This document shows, piece by piece, positions 1 through 12,200 of a DNA stretch of 64,000 bases. The stretch's first letter is position 1. The number at the start of each line of letters is the position of its first letter. The position numbers were made by a program, and so were the translations under genes. A model generated the notes under the pieces. The model was not told the DNA's origin. It was given only the letters and a program-made list of their open reading frames with translations, and did not search any database. Source of the stretch: Teleogryllus oceanicus (taxonomy: Eukaryota; Arthropoda; Insecta; Orthoptera; Gryllidae); assembly GCA_964035755.1 (NCBI GenBank), contig CAXIVR010000001.1, forward strand, positions 254,572,910 to 254,636,909. Reading direction: 5' to 3'.

Positions 1-440
1 ACAGCCGCTGACTGGAGGGGAATTCTAGTGGCCGGCGGATCTAATCGGTAGTTTTCCTTATTTTTTCGATCAACACCAGGCGAATGCCGGAGCAGTACCC
101 AAACAAACGGGCCACGGACAGCGCGCGATCTTTCTTTCCTCTTCCTTGTCCTGTCCTGTCCTATCCTCTCCCCTTACTTACACACCATTCACTACAATAC
201 CACACATGCCGGGAGACCGGTGTGGAGATTAGAGCCTGGAGCGGTGCACCGCTGGAGGGAGATACCTGGTTGTGGGAATTGCTATTGGCGATTGCTAGTG
301 TCCCATTGCTATTAGTGATGGGGCTTGATTTCATATCTCTAGCATGCACGGTCGAGAAAAACGTAAGAATGGGGACGCATTCGCTGGGAATATTCCATTT
401 CAAGCGACTTGCTTGAACATCTTGCGGAAGGCCACGACAC
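1..440 (+). repeat. SINE family A, 5'-truncated copy
   Basis: This copy of a roughly 450-500 bp repeat is cut by the window start. The diagnostic blocks are a '...cgatcaacaccagg' block, 'ccggagcagtaccc', a 'gggccacgga' block followed by a pyrimidine-rich stretch ending in 'cttacttacac', and 'accacacatgccggga'. The same ordered blocks occur at 6.48-7.03 kb and 30.84-31.29 kb, and inverted at 42.86-43.28 kb. Similarity clearly decays after about base 290, so the right edge is approximate. The tRNA-like head seen in the complete copies lies outside the window. Short ORFs here are chance ORFs in the repeat. Confidence 0.6.
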
Positions 441-840
441 CAACTCTTGCACAGACCATTAACCGGATGTAGTTTTAAGTAATTTGTGGAGCGAATACTG
501 CCGTTCTCCAATAACCTTTCTGCACACGTAGAACATACGGAACGAACGACTGCTTCGCGCAGAGCTCCGGAAGCTCAGGATGAAGCAGACGGCTCCTTGA
601 GCCTCCTCCCCGATCGCCTGGACGGTGGCAGCCGCCGTGGAACGCCTTTCCGTTGCTTCGCTGTTATTGGGAACCAACAATCTCTTCGTTACAACATTAT
701 CAAAACTTGGAAAATAGGTTCATTGAATGATTTTATAAATTATTGGTTCCAAATTGAATATTTCAAGTTTGATTTTAATATTTACATGGACGACATGTTC
801 AGAGCATGGAATTGTAGGTAAATAAAGAAAAAGGAAAGGA

Positions 841-1530
841 AAAATGTGTAATTTAAATATTTGTTATGCTCACGATCAAATTATCTTGCAAGATAGTGAA
901 GAAAACCTACAACCAGCGATACAAATTTTAAATAACACCGTAAAAATGTATAATTTTCTAATTACAACCTACGAAAAACTCCATGGCTTTTAAAAGCAAA
1001 TTCACTGTTAGAACAAAAACTGCAATTGACAACAAAATTTTAGAACAGGTGAAGAATTTTACTTAGAATGCTATGTTTCGAATGAAAAAGATATGGAATT
1101 ATTAGATAAATTAATTAAATTTAGTAAAACATATGGAAGCATTCAGAGGAACTTAAAACATACAACAGTAAAGACGCACGCGTAAGGTCTTTACTACTAT
1201 TTCCGAACCTGAACTTATGGAGTGAACCGAAAGTAATCTCGGAAAAATATAAAAGTAAAATTCAGGCGACAAAAATAAAATGTTTACGAAGTACTCTAGG
1301 ATACCCTTTCCTAGATAAAAAGAAGAATGTGGATATGTGAAAAGAGTTAAATGGCACGCCTGTGTTAGATAAAATATCTTCCAATAAGAAAAAATGGTGC
1401 AAACAACTGGAAATGATGCCAAATTCGAGATTGCCGGCATTCGGTCTTCAATATATTCCACGACGAAGGAGAGACGTAGGCAAGTCAAAGAAGTGGACAC
1501 TGGAACAGGTTTCAGTTTAATCGTTGATGG
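841..1530 (+). pseudogene. LINE relic: reverse transcriptase C-terminal half (endonuclease-RT type)
   Basis: Read across several frameshifts, this segment gives a decayed LINE reverse transcriptase. A catalytic YADD-type box appears as 'YAHDQIILQDSEENLQPAI', with one catalytic Asp replaced by His. A region like 'KMYNF...MAFKSK' follows, then 'NEKDMELLDKLIKFSKTYG', 'KIKCLRSTLGYPFLDKKKN' and a terminal 'RLPAFGLQYIPRRRRDVGK'. This order matches the C-terminal half of insect LINE proteins usually annotated as endonuclease-reverse transcriptases: RT palm, thumb, and an Arg-rich end. Stop codons and frame changes make it non-functional. The 5' half is absent. The clade (RTE-like or relative) is inferred. 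Confidence 0.7.
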
Positions 1531-2282
1531 TAGAAGAATAATTAATTACAAGTATTACATGATATTTTCTACAGAGCCTCGTTGTTTATACAGTTTTAAG
1601 CGCAATGGTTTCCAGAATTATTTAAACGAAACACGAAATTCTTTTCTGCTTTCATTCTTCGTCTTAGGTCGTACCTTATTCAAAGATGTCACACTTCTGT
1701 TGTTTTTTAAAGACATATACCAAATGTTTATGTAACTGTAGTAGCACATTTCAACAGAAATAATTCATTGCAATAGAGGATATCGGCAATAACAAAATTA
1801 TTATACATGAAATAATATATTACATCGGCAACTCAGCGTAGAAGGCGGCGTCTCCCAGACAGCCGAGTATTTATTGACTTTGACTGCGAAACTTGTACTT
1901 TCACTCTATAACCTGTTGAAAACAAAGACAAATATGTTTGTAAAAGATTATTCAGTCGGTTATAAACTTAGTTATTTCTATACAAAGTTGTATTAATTTT
2001 GACGTAATGTCATCAATAAAGGTCTTAGACATCATTCTGAAATAGCAACGAATTTATTCCTCAATAATTTCTTTACATTTAAAATTAAAATGAATTTTTA
2101 ACGTCTTTTATCTCTAAACTAATCATCTTTGTGTGTCTCTATTTCTCACAGAGACACAAATTTATCTTCATCATATCTCAATAAATCATCAGTTCATGAA
2201 ACATACGAATTAAGTGTGTCGTAGATTTCATTAAATCTTTAGAAGTAACTGTAGATTCACGACCATGAAGTAGAAATTGGAA

Positions 2283-3541
2283 ATGGTGATCACTGGATTT
2301 GGTCAGAATGAATTAAGACATTAAAACATAGTTTGCCGAAGTTTCGAAGTTTTTTATTCCATTCTCAGGGCTGGTGGTAAAACATAAAAATATATGAACA
2401 ACGCTATAATAACATTACAACATAATAACATACTGTACATAATGATCAGTAGAGACCGGATTTTTATGTAATTACATGTTTTTTGTCTTTCTACTTACCG
2501 TTTTCAAATTTGTAAAATGGGCGAATCAGCCCCGTCCTTAAACAATATTAAATATTTTCGTTACATGTTTTACATATTTAGCCTTACATATTTTACATAT
2601 TTTGGTATTGTTACGAAACAATTTTATTATATTCATTTTCTTCAATTTTATTACATATTTTTACGAAAAGAAATATTTTTTAAAAAATCAGAATTGTTTC
2701 GTACATTATTACTGGGTGCTATCTCCTTCAGGCACCACATGTGAAGACGCAAGATGTTCTCACAGTCCCGCAGGTCTGCTTCATTTATCTCAGAGGCGGA
2801 AAGTGCGCGTTCAGGGACAGACCTGACTCATCTTTAGATGTGAAAAGTATCACTCACGCTGTGGTTCGTAACCTTTAACCTTAATTTTGGAGAAACATTG
2901 GCGATCTTTGACGTTTAACATATAATTCTTTGAGTGCTTCACTTTGCAGTGATGTTTGCTGGTCGTCTAGTCTGGCTGCTAAACTACAGTCCTGAATAGC
3001 TGTAGATGAAGCTTTTACTACCGACGGGAAAGTTATGTGGTGCAAAGTGAGCATTCATTTATGCTCTCCAAATGTTTTTAAGACGTTTGTATTATTTTTA
3101 AAATTTGTTTATGACTTTTTTATAATGTAATTTCGTATTATGTAAATGTGTTTTATAATAATTTAATTTTAATATTACATATTTTATCCGATATTATTTA
3201 TTTATTACTTGTGCATTACATATTTATGTACATATTTTGACGTTTCATTCTACATATTTTTCCGGTTTCTAATGATCACAAATTGTACTGACCTTACTGC
3301 AAGATATACTCTTTTAACCTCTCAACCTTGTCAGCACAGTTTGTGATAATTGCTATTATGTTGCCTTGTATTATGATATTATGTTGCTAATATTGTGGTA
3401 ATGGACATTTGTATATCTATAATGTGGTTCTTATCTTTTTATGTTTTACCATCGACCTTGAGGATTGAATGAGAATATTCCGACACGTCGGCAAACTATC
3501 TTTTAATATCTTAATTCACTCCGACCAAATCCCGTAATCTA
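2283..3541. mobile_element. Noncoding DNA element with ~115 bp terminal inverted repeats
   Basis: The left end (2283-2398) and the inverted right end (3425-3541) match over about 115 bp at roughly three-quarters identity. Shared blocks are 'ggatttggtc', 'gaattaaga', 'attaaaa', 'atagtttgccga' and 'ggtaaaacataaaaa'. The interior is AT-rich, with a GC-richer stretch at 2710-3050, and has no recognisable protein. 'aagtaga' flanks both outer edges (about 2270 and 3552) and could be a target duplication. A nonautonomous DNA transposon or MITE fits best. The ends also contain a CTGA...GAAAC motif described in the findings. Confidence 0.65.
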
Positions 3542-3737
3542 CATTTCCCACAAGTAGAGTACATTTCCTTCAATAACTAAAAATATTGTAACTCTCGTGG
3601 ACACTGAACAGTGAACAGTGTTGATATGGCAGTGTGTAAATCGTACGTAGAAAATACTTTTAGATTCCAGTGATAACTCCAATATTTCCCAAATATTATT
3701 GTATATTCCAGTTCAAAGATAGACGCTGAAATAAAGT

Positions 3738-3850
3738 GGAAATATTGAATATATACTGGTATTGATGAATGAAATATTTAATATGTACTGGTATTGAAGA
3801 ATGAAATATTTATTATATACTGGTATTGAATGAAATATTTAATATCAATG
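3738..3850. repeat. Short tandem repeat, ~38-40 bp unit, three copies
   Basis: Three consecutive units share 'tactggtattga' followed by 'gaatgaaatatt' and 'taatat'. The third unit is a few bases shorter. No coding content. Confidence 0.75.
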
Positions 3851-5002
3851 AAAAAAACAATAATGATTTGCAATATACGAAAATTTTTCCGGCATGCTCA
3901 CTTTTGATTCCAAGGATCGATACGATGGTTTCAAAACAGTATTTTCTTTTGAAAGCGCCTGTTTAGTGGAAGTAAATGAAACTGGAGGGGGGGGTAATAT
4001 AATCACTTTAAATAAAGATTTCTACATCCATGCATGTTGTTGCTCACTATTATATTTTAACGCATATGTATTTTGCGGTGACCTGCATTGCGCTGGAAAA
4101 CTCTTGGCCTATTACCACGACTTAATACTAAAACCCAGGTCTGATCTTTACAAATTGTCTTCATGACCAGAACCAGGTACTACGATTTTGCAAGAAATTT
4201 AAAAATCTCTCATAAAGATGCCCCAGTGCCTTTTTAGAGAAAGAATAACTGCTTTTCTTCATCAAAGGTCAAATAGTAGTAAAAATTAAATCAAAAAATA
4301 TAAAGCTGACTTCAAAATATAAAAATGCACTTAAAATAAAAAATAATTTAGAACATTCATTTCATCTTTAGATTCCACAACGACTATACGTGGAAAACGT
4401 TTTGTTAAATAAAATGATTGCTGAATCGAAATATTAACTGTACGTTTGAAATTATTACTTTTTATTTTTAATACCTTTTATATATTTTGATATCGACTTT
4501 ATATTTTGTAATTTAATTTTTTATTTCACTTTTTAGTGGTTTCGTTGAAAAATAAATTTATTGTTCGTTCCTTGCAACGTCTCTCTTTATCCCCGAGAAG
4601 AAAAGTCATGAACACTTTTAACAAAAATACAATACAACACAAGCACAATTACAATTAAGTGCATTGTTCTCTGCTTGTACAAAATATATTAAATAAAAAT
4701 GTGGATGCATTTGAGAAAATATATTTTTTTGTATTTGTTTTTAGAAAATCGAATCGATTTTCGAATCGATATAGTTTCCCTTTGACTTTCACTGGGACGC
4801 AAGATGAGATGCACCGATTGGAAATTTCCATTATTGAAAAATACCCGTGCATGATTTAGGCGCTAGTGTTGTTTGCATGTTTAAAGTGTTGAACCACTTC
4901 ATAATTTATTACTTCTCTGACGCGAAAAATCCCAATAAAAATTAGGGTTAAACAGTAATTTCTTTTACTAAGGGCTTTATTGTTCTATTTAAAACAATCA
5001 AA

Positions 5003-5105
5003 TCACAGCTCTTTAGAAACTACTCATTTAATAAGAAATTTTATAACAGTATTATAAGTATTGTGTTAATTTTATATGAACTAAATAGTTCATAAAGAGC
5101 TGTGG
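5003..5105. repeat. Foldback/MITE-like inverted repeat
   Basis: 'tcacagctcttta' near 5003 is the inverse of 'ataaagagctgtgg' near 5092. A further imperfect match reaches inward for about 27 bp per arm. The spacer is short and AT-rich. Confidence 0.55.
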
Positions 5106-5652
5106 TATAATTGCCCTCAATAGAGGAATAAAGCTCATAATTATAGAAGATTTATAATAATATCAATCACATTAAGTTATTTTAATATTCAAATTTGTGA
5201 TATTAGTAAAATTATTTCTTCTGCACACGTATTTTCTCACATTTCGTGAAGGCAGCTATTTCTTGCTAGCAACTTTCAATGTCTGCAGATAATAGCCTTA
5301 GAACCTTGTTGACTCGTATTTTATACATGTTTATCCAAATGCTATTTACACATATTATTTCTAAGTTTCAAAAAATACTACTACTATTTTATGAAACCTA
5401 GATTTAACTTTTATAAGTATTGTAGAAATAAATCTATCAATATTTCACAAGATCACTCACTAAATTTTATCAACGCAGAAGCACGCAAACTGAATTCAAA
5501 TTTGGACAGTCTTGAACTCATTTTGTCACATGGCGATTCCTACATTTGCAAATAATTCAAATCTAAATTAAAGTAGCTGGTAAATAAATTAGAATTGTGC
5601 AAATATTTATTGTAGTTGAAGCTCAAAACGGAAACATTAACGTATAGTAACA

Positions 5653-5691
5653 AAATTTGGTAAGGACTTGTGACAAGTCCTTACCAAATTT
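5653..5691. repeat. Perfect 39-bp palindrome
   Basis: The 19-bp arms (5653-5671 and 5673-5691) are exact reverse complements around one G at 5672. The arm contains 'ttggtaaggacttgt'. Confidence 0.95.
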
Positions 5692-6019
5692 CAAAATCCT
5701 TATGTACACTTTCTAATAGTATGTTCATTCTCCATTCCAGATTCAGATTATGGAGCTCTCTCTGCCACTTTCGGATAATGATTTATCTTAGCATTATTTC
5801 TTCAACATGAAATTGTTTGAAGTGACGTAGGTCTGCATGGGAACTACATTTCTTTCTTTAGAAAGAACGTTGCGAGCGTCCGAAAATCAGGTACGAGCCT
5901 TCTGGATCGCAGTAACATCGAGGATCGTCGAAGACGACTTGCGACGCCTGTATACCTTGGAAACCCGCCTGCTTCCGCATGCACGTATCCCATGCCCCTT
6001 AGCGTGCACGCGGTTGCAG

Positions 6020-6209
6020 GCACCCACGCCGGCCATGCGTGCCCACAGGTCGTACTCGCCGCTGCGACAGACGTCGCTCGACGACATTCTGCCGCGCACC
6101 TCCAACCTCATGCTGGCGCGACAGAGCGCGAGCGAGACGAACCTGCGGAAGATCGCGCTGGGCGCAGACCCCGTCCCGCGGCCCGGCTCCGCGCTCGGCC
6201 TCCTGCAGG
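6020..6209 (+). CDS. Exon 1 of the visible GC-rich gene model
   Basis: The acceptor is 'gcggttgcag' ending at 6019 and the donor is 'cagg|gtgagtg' at 6210. The exon starts at phase 0 and ends with one leftover G. It encodes a Ser/Arg-rich segment with 'SPLRQTSLDDILPRTSN' and 'RQSASETNLRKIALG', which look like phosphorylatable linker sequence. The frame stays open upstream to about 5837, so a longer or earlier start is possible. Confidence 0.6.
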
Positions 6210-9200
6210 GTGAGTGTCCCGCCACCCGCCCTCCCTCCCCTCACACACGGATCACACGATGTCCACGCGCCCAACCACCCAGCGCCACTCACCGCCCGAC
6301 CTCTCTCCGCAACGCCCAGAGACCACATACAATCCGCGCTCGTCCACCGATCACTCTCGGGCCATTCTCCATGGAGATTGGTTGAGCAGTTAGGCTACCG
6401 ATGCCGGTTCGTTCATTAATAGATGTAATTGTTGGTTGAGTATTTCACTGGCAACTGGCACGAATATTCTGCATTAAACTATCCTAAACCGGACTGGGAG
6501 AGGTGTGACAGAGCATCAACTGATGTCATTGCAGTGCCTCTGACCGGGAGGTCCTAGTTTCGAGATACGGCGGTGGCAGGATTTTCGACACGGGTTAGAT
6601 AGCTAGGTCAAATTCAGTCGCTGTCTAAAGAACCCTAGCGGGCGGCAGCACTGGTCCGTATATTTCCGCTGTTTCTCCGATGACTACCGGCAAATGCCGG
6701 AGCAGTACCCTAACAACGAGCCACGGACCACGCGCGATCTTTCCTTCCTCTTCTTTGCCCTATCCTCACCCCTTACTTACACACAAATACTCTTACATGC
6801 ACTACACTACCACACATGCCGGGAACCGATCGGGAGCTTAGAGCTTGTCCCAGCTAGAGCGGTGCCCCGCTGGAAAGAGATACCTTGTTAGGGACACCCC
6901 ATTAGCCGACGGTAGGTCGGCGCCGGATATCACCGTCCAGGGGGGAAATCACCGCCATCTACCGAGGAAACTACACTTACGGGACTAACTACTTTAGCCG
7001 TTGACACGCCTATAATCACTAATCAATCAATATCCGAAACCAGCAAATCCAAACACTTGTCGTGTGCCCGCGCTGGGCTCGAGACTCGGTCCTCAACGCC
7101 TTCTTGTGCGGCGCAGCGTCCAGCGTCGTGAGCAGCTCGGGCATGCGCTCGGGCCCCGGCATCAGCGCCGCCGACCTGACCTCCGTGTACTCGTCGCCGT
7201 TGGCCGACCTGGCGTCGTGCCTGCCGCCGGACCTGCGCCACCTGCTGGGCCCACGGGCATGGGCCGTCCTACGGCAAACAGGTGAGCGGCGCGCCGCGCG
7301 TCCGGGTGCGGCGGGCGTGCGGCGGGCGGGCGGGCTGCTGGGCGGGCAGGCCCCTGCAACTGCATTGCTGCGTGGCTCACGAAGGAAGCGGAGCCTGGGC
7401 ACACACGACGAACGGCCTCGAAGAAAACGCACGCGCAGCGTCTATTTTATTTATTACAGAGATTTCCTTCGTGGAGTTTTGATTTCCAATTCTCATTTTT
7501 AAATTTAATGAAATTATAATCCGAGTGTCTCGGAATAAACGTTACAGATTTCTACGCCATGTATGGGTGGATGATTATGGCATTTTGCCAATGAACATGA
7601 AGTAGGACGTTTCATGTAATAAAGTTACATGAAATATAACATGTAATATTTGATTCTGATTGGCAGGTAATTGGTCTTGCACTGGTGGCTGACAGGTCAC
7701 GATGTAACGGAATCAAAGAGATTTCATATATCTGTCAAACACTAGGGAATGATGAGTTTCCTTCCAATCTAAGACAAAAGTCACATACGTAACTTCGTTA
7801 TTTAACATTTCCCATCGCATATTCATTGACAAAGAGTAATCTTCTTCAAAGTCCCTACAGGACCAATAATTGTGCAACATTTATTCTGACACATTCACTA
7901 TAAAGGTTTCTGGTGCACAGATGGATAAGCCTCTGTGTAACTCATAGCAAACGCCTAGCTAAGTCTCGAGGCTTCGAACTTTGAGTACCCACTTCATTTA
8001 ATGAATGTATAATAAATAAACAATAAATAAAACAAATGGCGGGCCGTGCAGAACAAATAGACCCCGCGAGCGCGTCGAAGCGAGCATTAGCGTCCGCGTG
8101 GCGCCCTGCGTGAGCCGCGCGCGAGAGTTGAGGGGCCTGGGCGGGGGCCCGGCACCCGCGCCCCGCCCGCGCACTCAGCGCCGCGCGCCCCCGCCCGCTG
8201 CTGCTGCTGCAGCTGCCCAGCTGCCTGCGCAACCTCAAGGAGCAGCTGCGGGACGAGATCAAGTCGGCGGTGTCGGACCGCCGCCGCCTGCTGGGCCAGG
8301 ACAAGGAGCGCGAGGCGCGGCTGCGGCGCGACCGCGAGAGGGACGCCTTCGAGGCCCTGCGCGACCCGCTCAAACGGTGCGTACCCCCGCCTCCCTCCCC
8401 GCCTCACGCTGCCTCTTGTCTCCCTTTGCCCCTTTTTCAAATCATTTCTACTCGTTCGACAATGCACTCTTTCAACGGTTTAACAGTACAGATATAAGTG
8501 AATGGTATTTTTGGATTGGCCATCCATATGGTATGAGCGGTTTGCACTCTCAAGTAATTCCTAATTAAATTTGATTGTTAATTAAGAAGAGCAAGGTAAA
8601 TGCTTATGTTAAAAAGCTGATGGTTTATGGTTTATGTGGTATTGACTCTATCTTTGAGAAATATCGATTTTACACGTGGATAGACTGCATTTTCCCATGT
8701 TAAAAATGATGGTTCTGGGGGAGATATTCATATTATAAAATTGTTTGCTAATTTGGCTGTGGTTTCTTGTAGTTTGGGGATTTTTAATTCTCGGTGAATA
8801 TATTCATTAGTAATGCACCAGGGAGCAATCAGAGTATTTCTTAGAAGTATATTTTAGATTACTTTAATTTTTTTAGGAGCTGAACTTCCTCAGATTGGGC
8901 ATCCATCAAACATATTTAGGAACCATATAATAAGAAGGATAACTGATTTAAATAGTACTTCCTTTTCTCTAATAGAAATGGGAAACTTGTAAGGAAATTA
9001 TAACGTCTGTTATCTCGTTGAATAGGAAAAGTGCGCTGATCTTATTATTGCATACTAAAATATTAATAAAAATAATCAGTATTTATACACCAAGGAGGTT
9101 ATAAGGGTTCTGATGCTTGAGCGGCGACAGAAAGTCCGAGAGCCTTTGGCCTGAGGCTTTTTTGTCGTCCGAGATCATTAGAATCAGATAACGACCGGGG

Positions 9201-12200
9201 TACATACATTTTATCTTTTACCTATTTTTAATGATTCAGATTTGCTTATTAGTAAATAAGCAAATCTGAATCATTAAAAATAGGTAAAAAATAAAATCTA
9301 CTAATTAAGTAGATTTTATCTTCAGATGGCATGTTTTTTATATATTTCCGTTCCATTATTCCCTTTCATTATACCCTCCATAAGTGAACTTGTAGATTCA
9401 TTCAACTGTTTTCATATTTCCCTCGTAATCACGAACCTCGCGATCGAGGTAAATTTTGAAGTGTATATCGAGCTCCGAATCGAAGGCAATAACAAGCAAT
9501 AGCATACCAGTAAAAAATAATATTTTTAGTGTCTGTTTTAATAATAGTTTTAATAAGATCAGAATACTATACCAAGAAATGAGAAAAACCTGCCTGCGGA
9601 CATGACGCGCAGAATTCGGTCTACTACAAGTTTAGCTCTTCTATTCGGTGATCTTCAGTATGTCCTAACTGCACCGTTGTTTTAAATTGTCTTAAGAGTT
9701 AACCAATCTTTTCACCCGTTCTGTACAGTCATGTCCTACGTAGCATCTCTGCGCGACAACTATTCTGGGCGACCAGCAGTTTCGGTCGCTCGAAGCCCTG
9801 CAGCTTTTAGCCCGACCCGTGTCCGCTGAGTTGCCCTTGACTGACCTAGAGAGTAATGATATATCTTGTGGAGAAGTTTAGTAATTTGCCCAAGTAAACG
9901 CGAAACCAGTGCGAACCATTATAACTTTTGGTCCGAGAATTTTGTGATTGCTGTGACAACACACTTGACATACGCGTGCATCAAATTGCCGTCCTCTCAG
10001 GGGATGTTCTTACATTCCTTACATTTATCCGCATTTCGCAGCAGACGATACAGCAAACGATGCGACAGATATCAGGATTCGTAAAATGAGCCGAGTGTAT
10101 GGTTGATTCTTGTAGAGTAATCAGATCCTTTACATATCCCATAAATTTTCTTAAATTCCATAGTTCATTCAGCTAATTCCGAAAACCATAGGCGTTTAAT
10201 GATATTCAGATAAGTCTCTATCCTGAATATATGACACGTTTTCCAAAATCGTTCCGCGTCAACTAATTTGTCAAATATTCATCTGAAAAAGCGTGTTCCG
10301 ATATCAATTTGCTTGCCCTCTTCATTTTTCTTCCTATTAGGATGTAGCCACAGCTTGAGCTGCAAGTTCTGGTATATTTTTGGGACGATCATATATACTT
10401 TTCTCATGAGTACTTCTTTAATACCGAGTGAAGTGACTCATGGCGTAGCGCGCTGATTTCGCACTCGGGAGGCCCAGGTTCGATCCCCGTGCTGGCCATC
10501 CTGACCGGAGTTTCTGTGGTTTCCCTCGGTCATCTAGACGAATGCTGGAAGGGTTCCGCCGAAAGGCCACGACAGCGAAACCGGTGTCGCTATCCAAATT
10601 CGATAACTATGTGACGTCACGAAAGTTAAGCTAATTCGAGACATCGCGGATTCCTAGTTGGGTGGACGACTAGGATCCCCGGGATCTAACGGCACCGATG
10701 TCAATTGAGGGGATCAGTGCCAGAGTTGCCTCACCCATTACATTGTAAAGGCACTTTTTCTATATAGATTGGCTCTGAACTATCAGTTGTATAAGTACCA
10801 AACGTTTTAATCCTTCTGAATGAATTAATAGTTGATTGGCTCAAACTGTCTGTTTGAACCAATTCATTCATTCATTCATTCATTCACGCACTCACTCACT
10901 CACTCACTCACTCACTCACTCACTCACTCACTCACTCACTCACTCACTCATTCACTCACTCATTCATTCGTTCATTCATTCACAAGGATAAAGAATTATG
11001 GTCCTAGGCTGTGATACTGAACCCCTCAATTACCCATTACGGGACATATAATGGGTAAACACAAATACATTCTTCTGTAATGTTTATCAATATGTACGCT
11101 AGTTTGGACCCGCAGCCGCAAGGGATGGCAACGCCGTAAGTAGCCGAGTGGCCCGCACAGGGCGTAGCGATGTGCGCGTGCGCCGCGGTGCAGCCGCTAT
11201 TCGAGCCGTGGGCGCGCAGCTACGGTTTCAGCCTGGACATGCAGAGGAAGCTGACGTCGCCCGTGATGAGCCGCGCGCGGAAGCTCCGCGGCCACCGGCG
11301 CCAACTCTCCGACCCCAAGCTGCACTCGCCCTTCTCCCCCATCAAGGAGGACCGCGACCTCGAGAACCCGCCGCGGCCGGCGCGGCGTCCCGCCCGCCCC
11401 GCCTCGCACCGCACCGCCCGCACCGCCCCGCCCCGCCCCGCCCACGCCGCGCACCCCGCCCAACCCGCATGCACGCCGCCCACGCCCACTCATCACGGGC
11501 GCGCCCCGCCCCCTCCGCGAGGCGCCGCGCGCCGCGGGACAGGGCACGAGAACCGGCCGAAGGACGAGCGGCGGGTGGGGCAATGTGGGGAAAAGCGACG
11601 CACGTACTTGTGGCCGCTGCAGCACGAGCACAGAGAACGCACGGAACGGCGCAATGTGCTTCACACGTTTCTTGAATGAATGCTCGTTTGCACATTCAAA
11701 ATCTGTCCCTCTCTCACGGCTCGAAGGTAGAGCTTGTCCAAGAATAAAATCGAATCTCATATCAGAACTAAGAGAAAGAACTATAGAAATACGTGTTCAG
11801 ACAAACAAATATTACCTGAAAAACATACTTCAGAGAGATACCATTTACTAACCCATGTTTCGTACACACATATACTACCCGATATTTAGTAAAAATAAAA
11901 TTATACGAATTCCTTATTATTAAAATATTAATATAAATTCTGTTCGACAAAGGTCACCATAACTTATTAAAGTTAAATTCCATTATAACGCAAACTAGAA
12001 AGAAAAAGGAAACATTAACAGAAAATTTAGTATAAAATTTCTGTCGGCAATTCCGAGTACCCAGTTCATTATGCATTTATTGAAAACCCGATACAGCAAA
12101 TGTGGAGGAATTACAGGCTTCCAGAATTGAATTTTCAGGTGACTAAAATGCCTTTAAGTTCTAAAGAAAATTGGCTCAAGCAAACTTGAACCTGATTCCT

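Larger units (their letters stand above)
3851..5830. other. AT-rich intergenic stretch with two foldback sequences
   Basis: No credible exon is seen. ORFs at 3894-4166 and 4655-4859 lack recognisable domains and resemble chance open frames in AT-rich DNA. Two inverted repeats are listed separately (5003-5105 and 5653-5691). Confidence 0.5.

Noticed and set aside
5653..5691. microRNA precursor
   Set aside because: A perfect palindrome with a 1-base loop cannot form a typical pre-miRNA hairpin.
10832..11014. ORF with repeated His-Ser/Thr-Leu units
   Set aside because: Direct translation of the tetranucleotide microsatellite.
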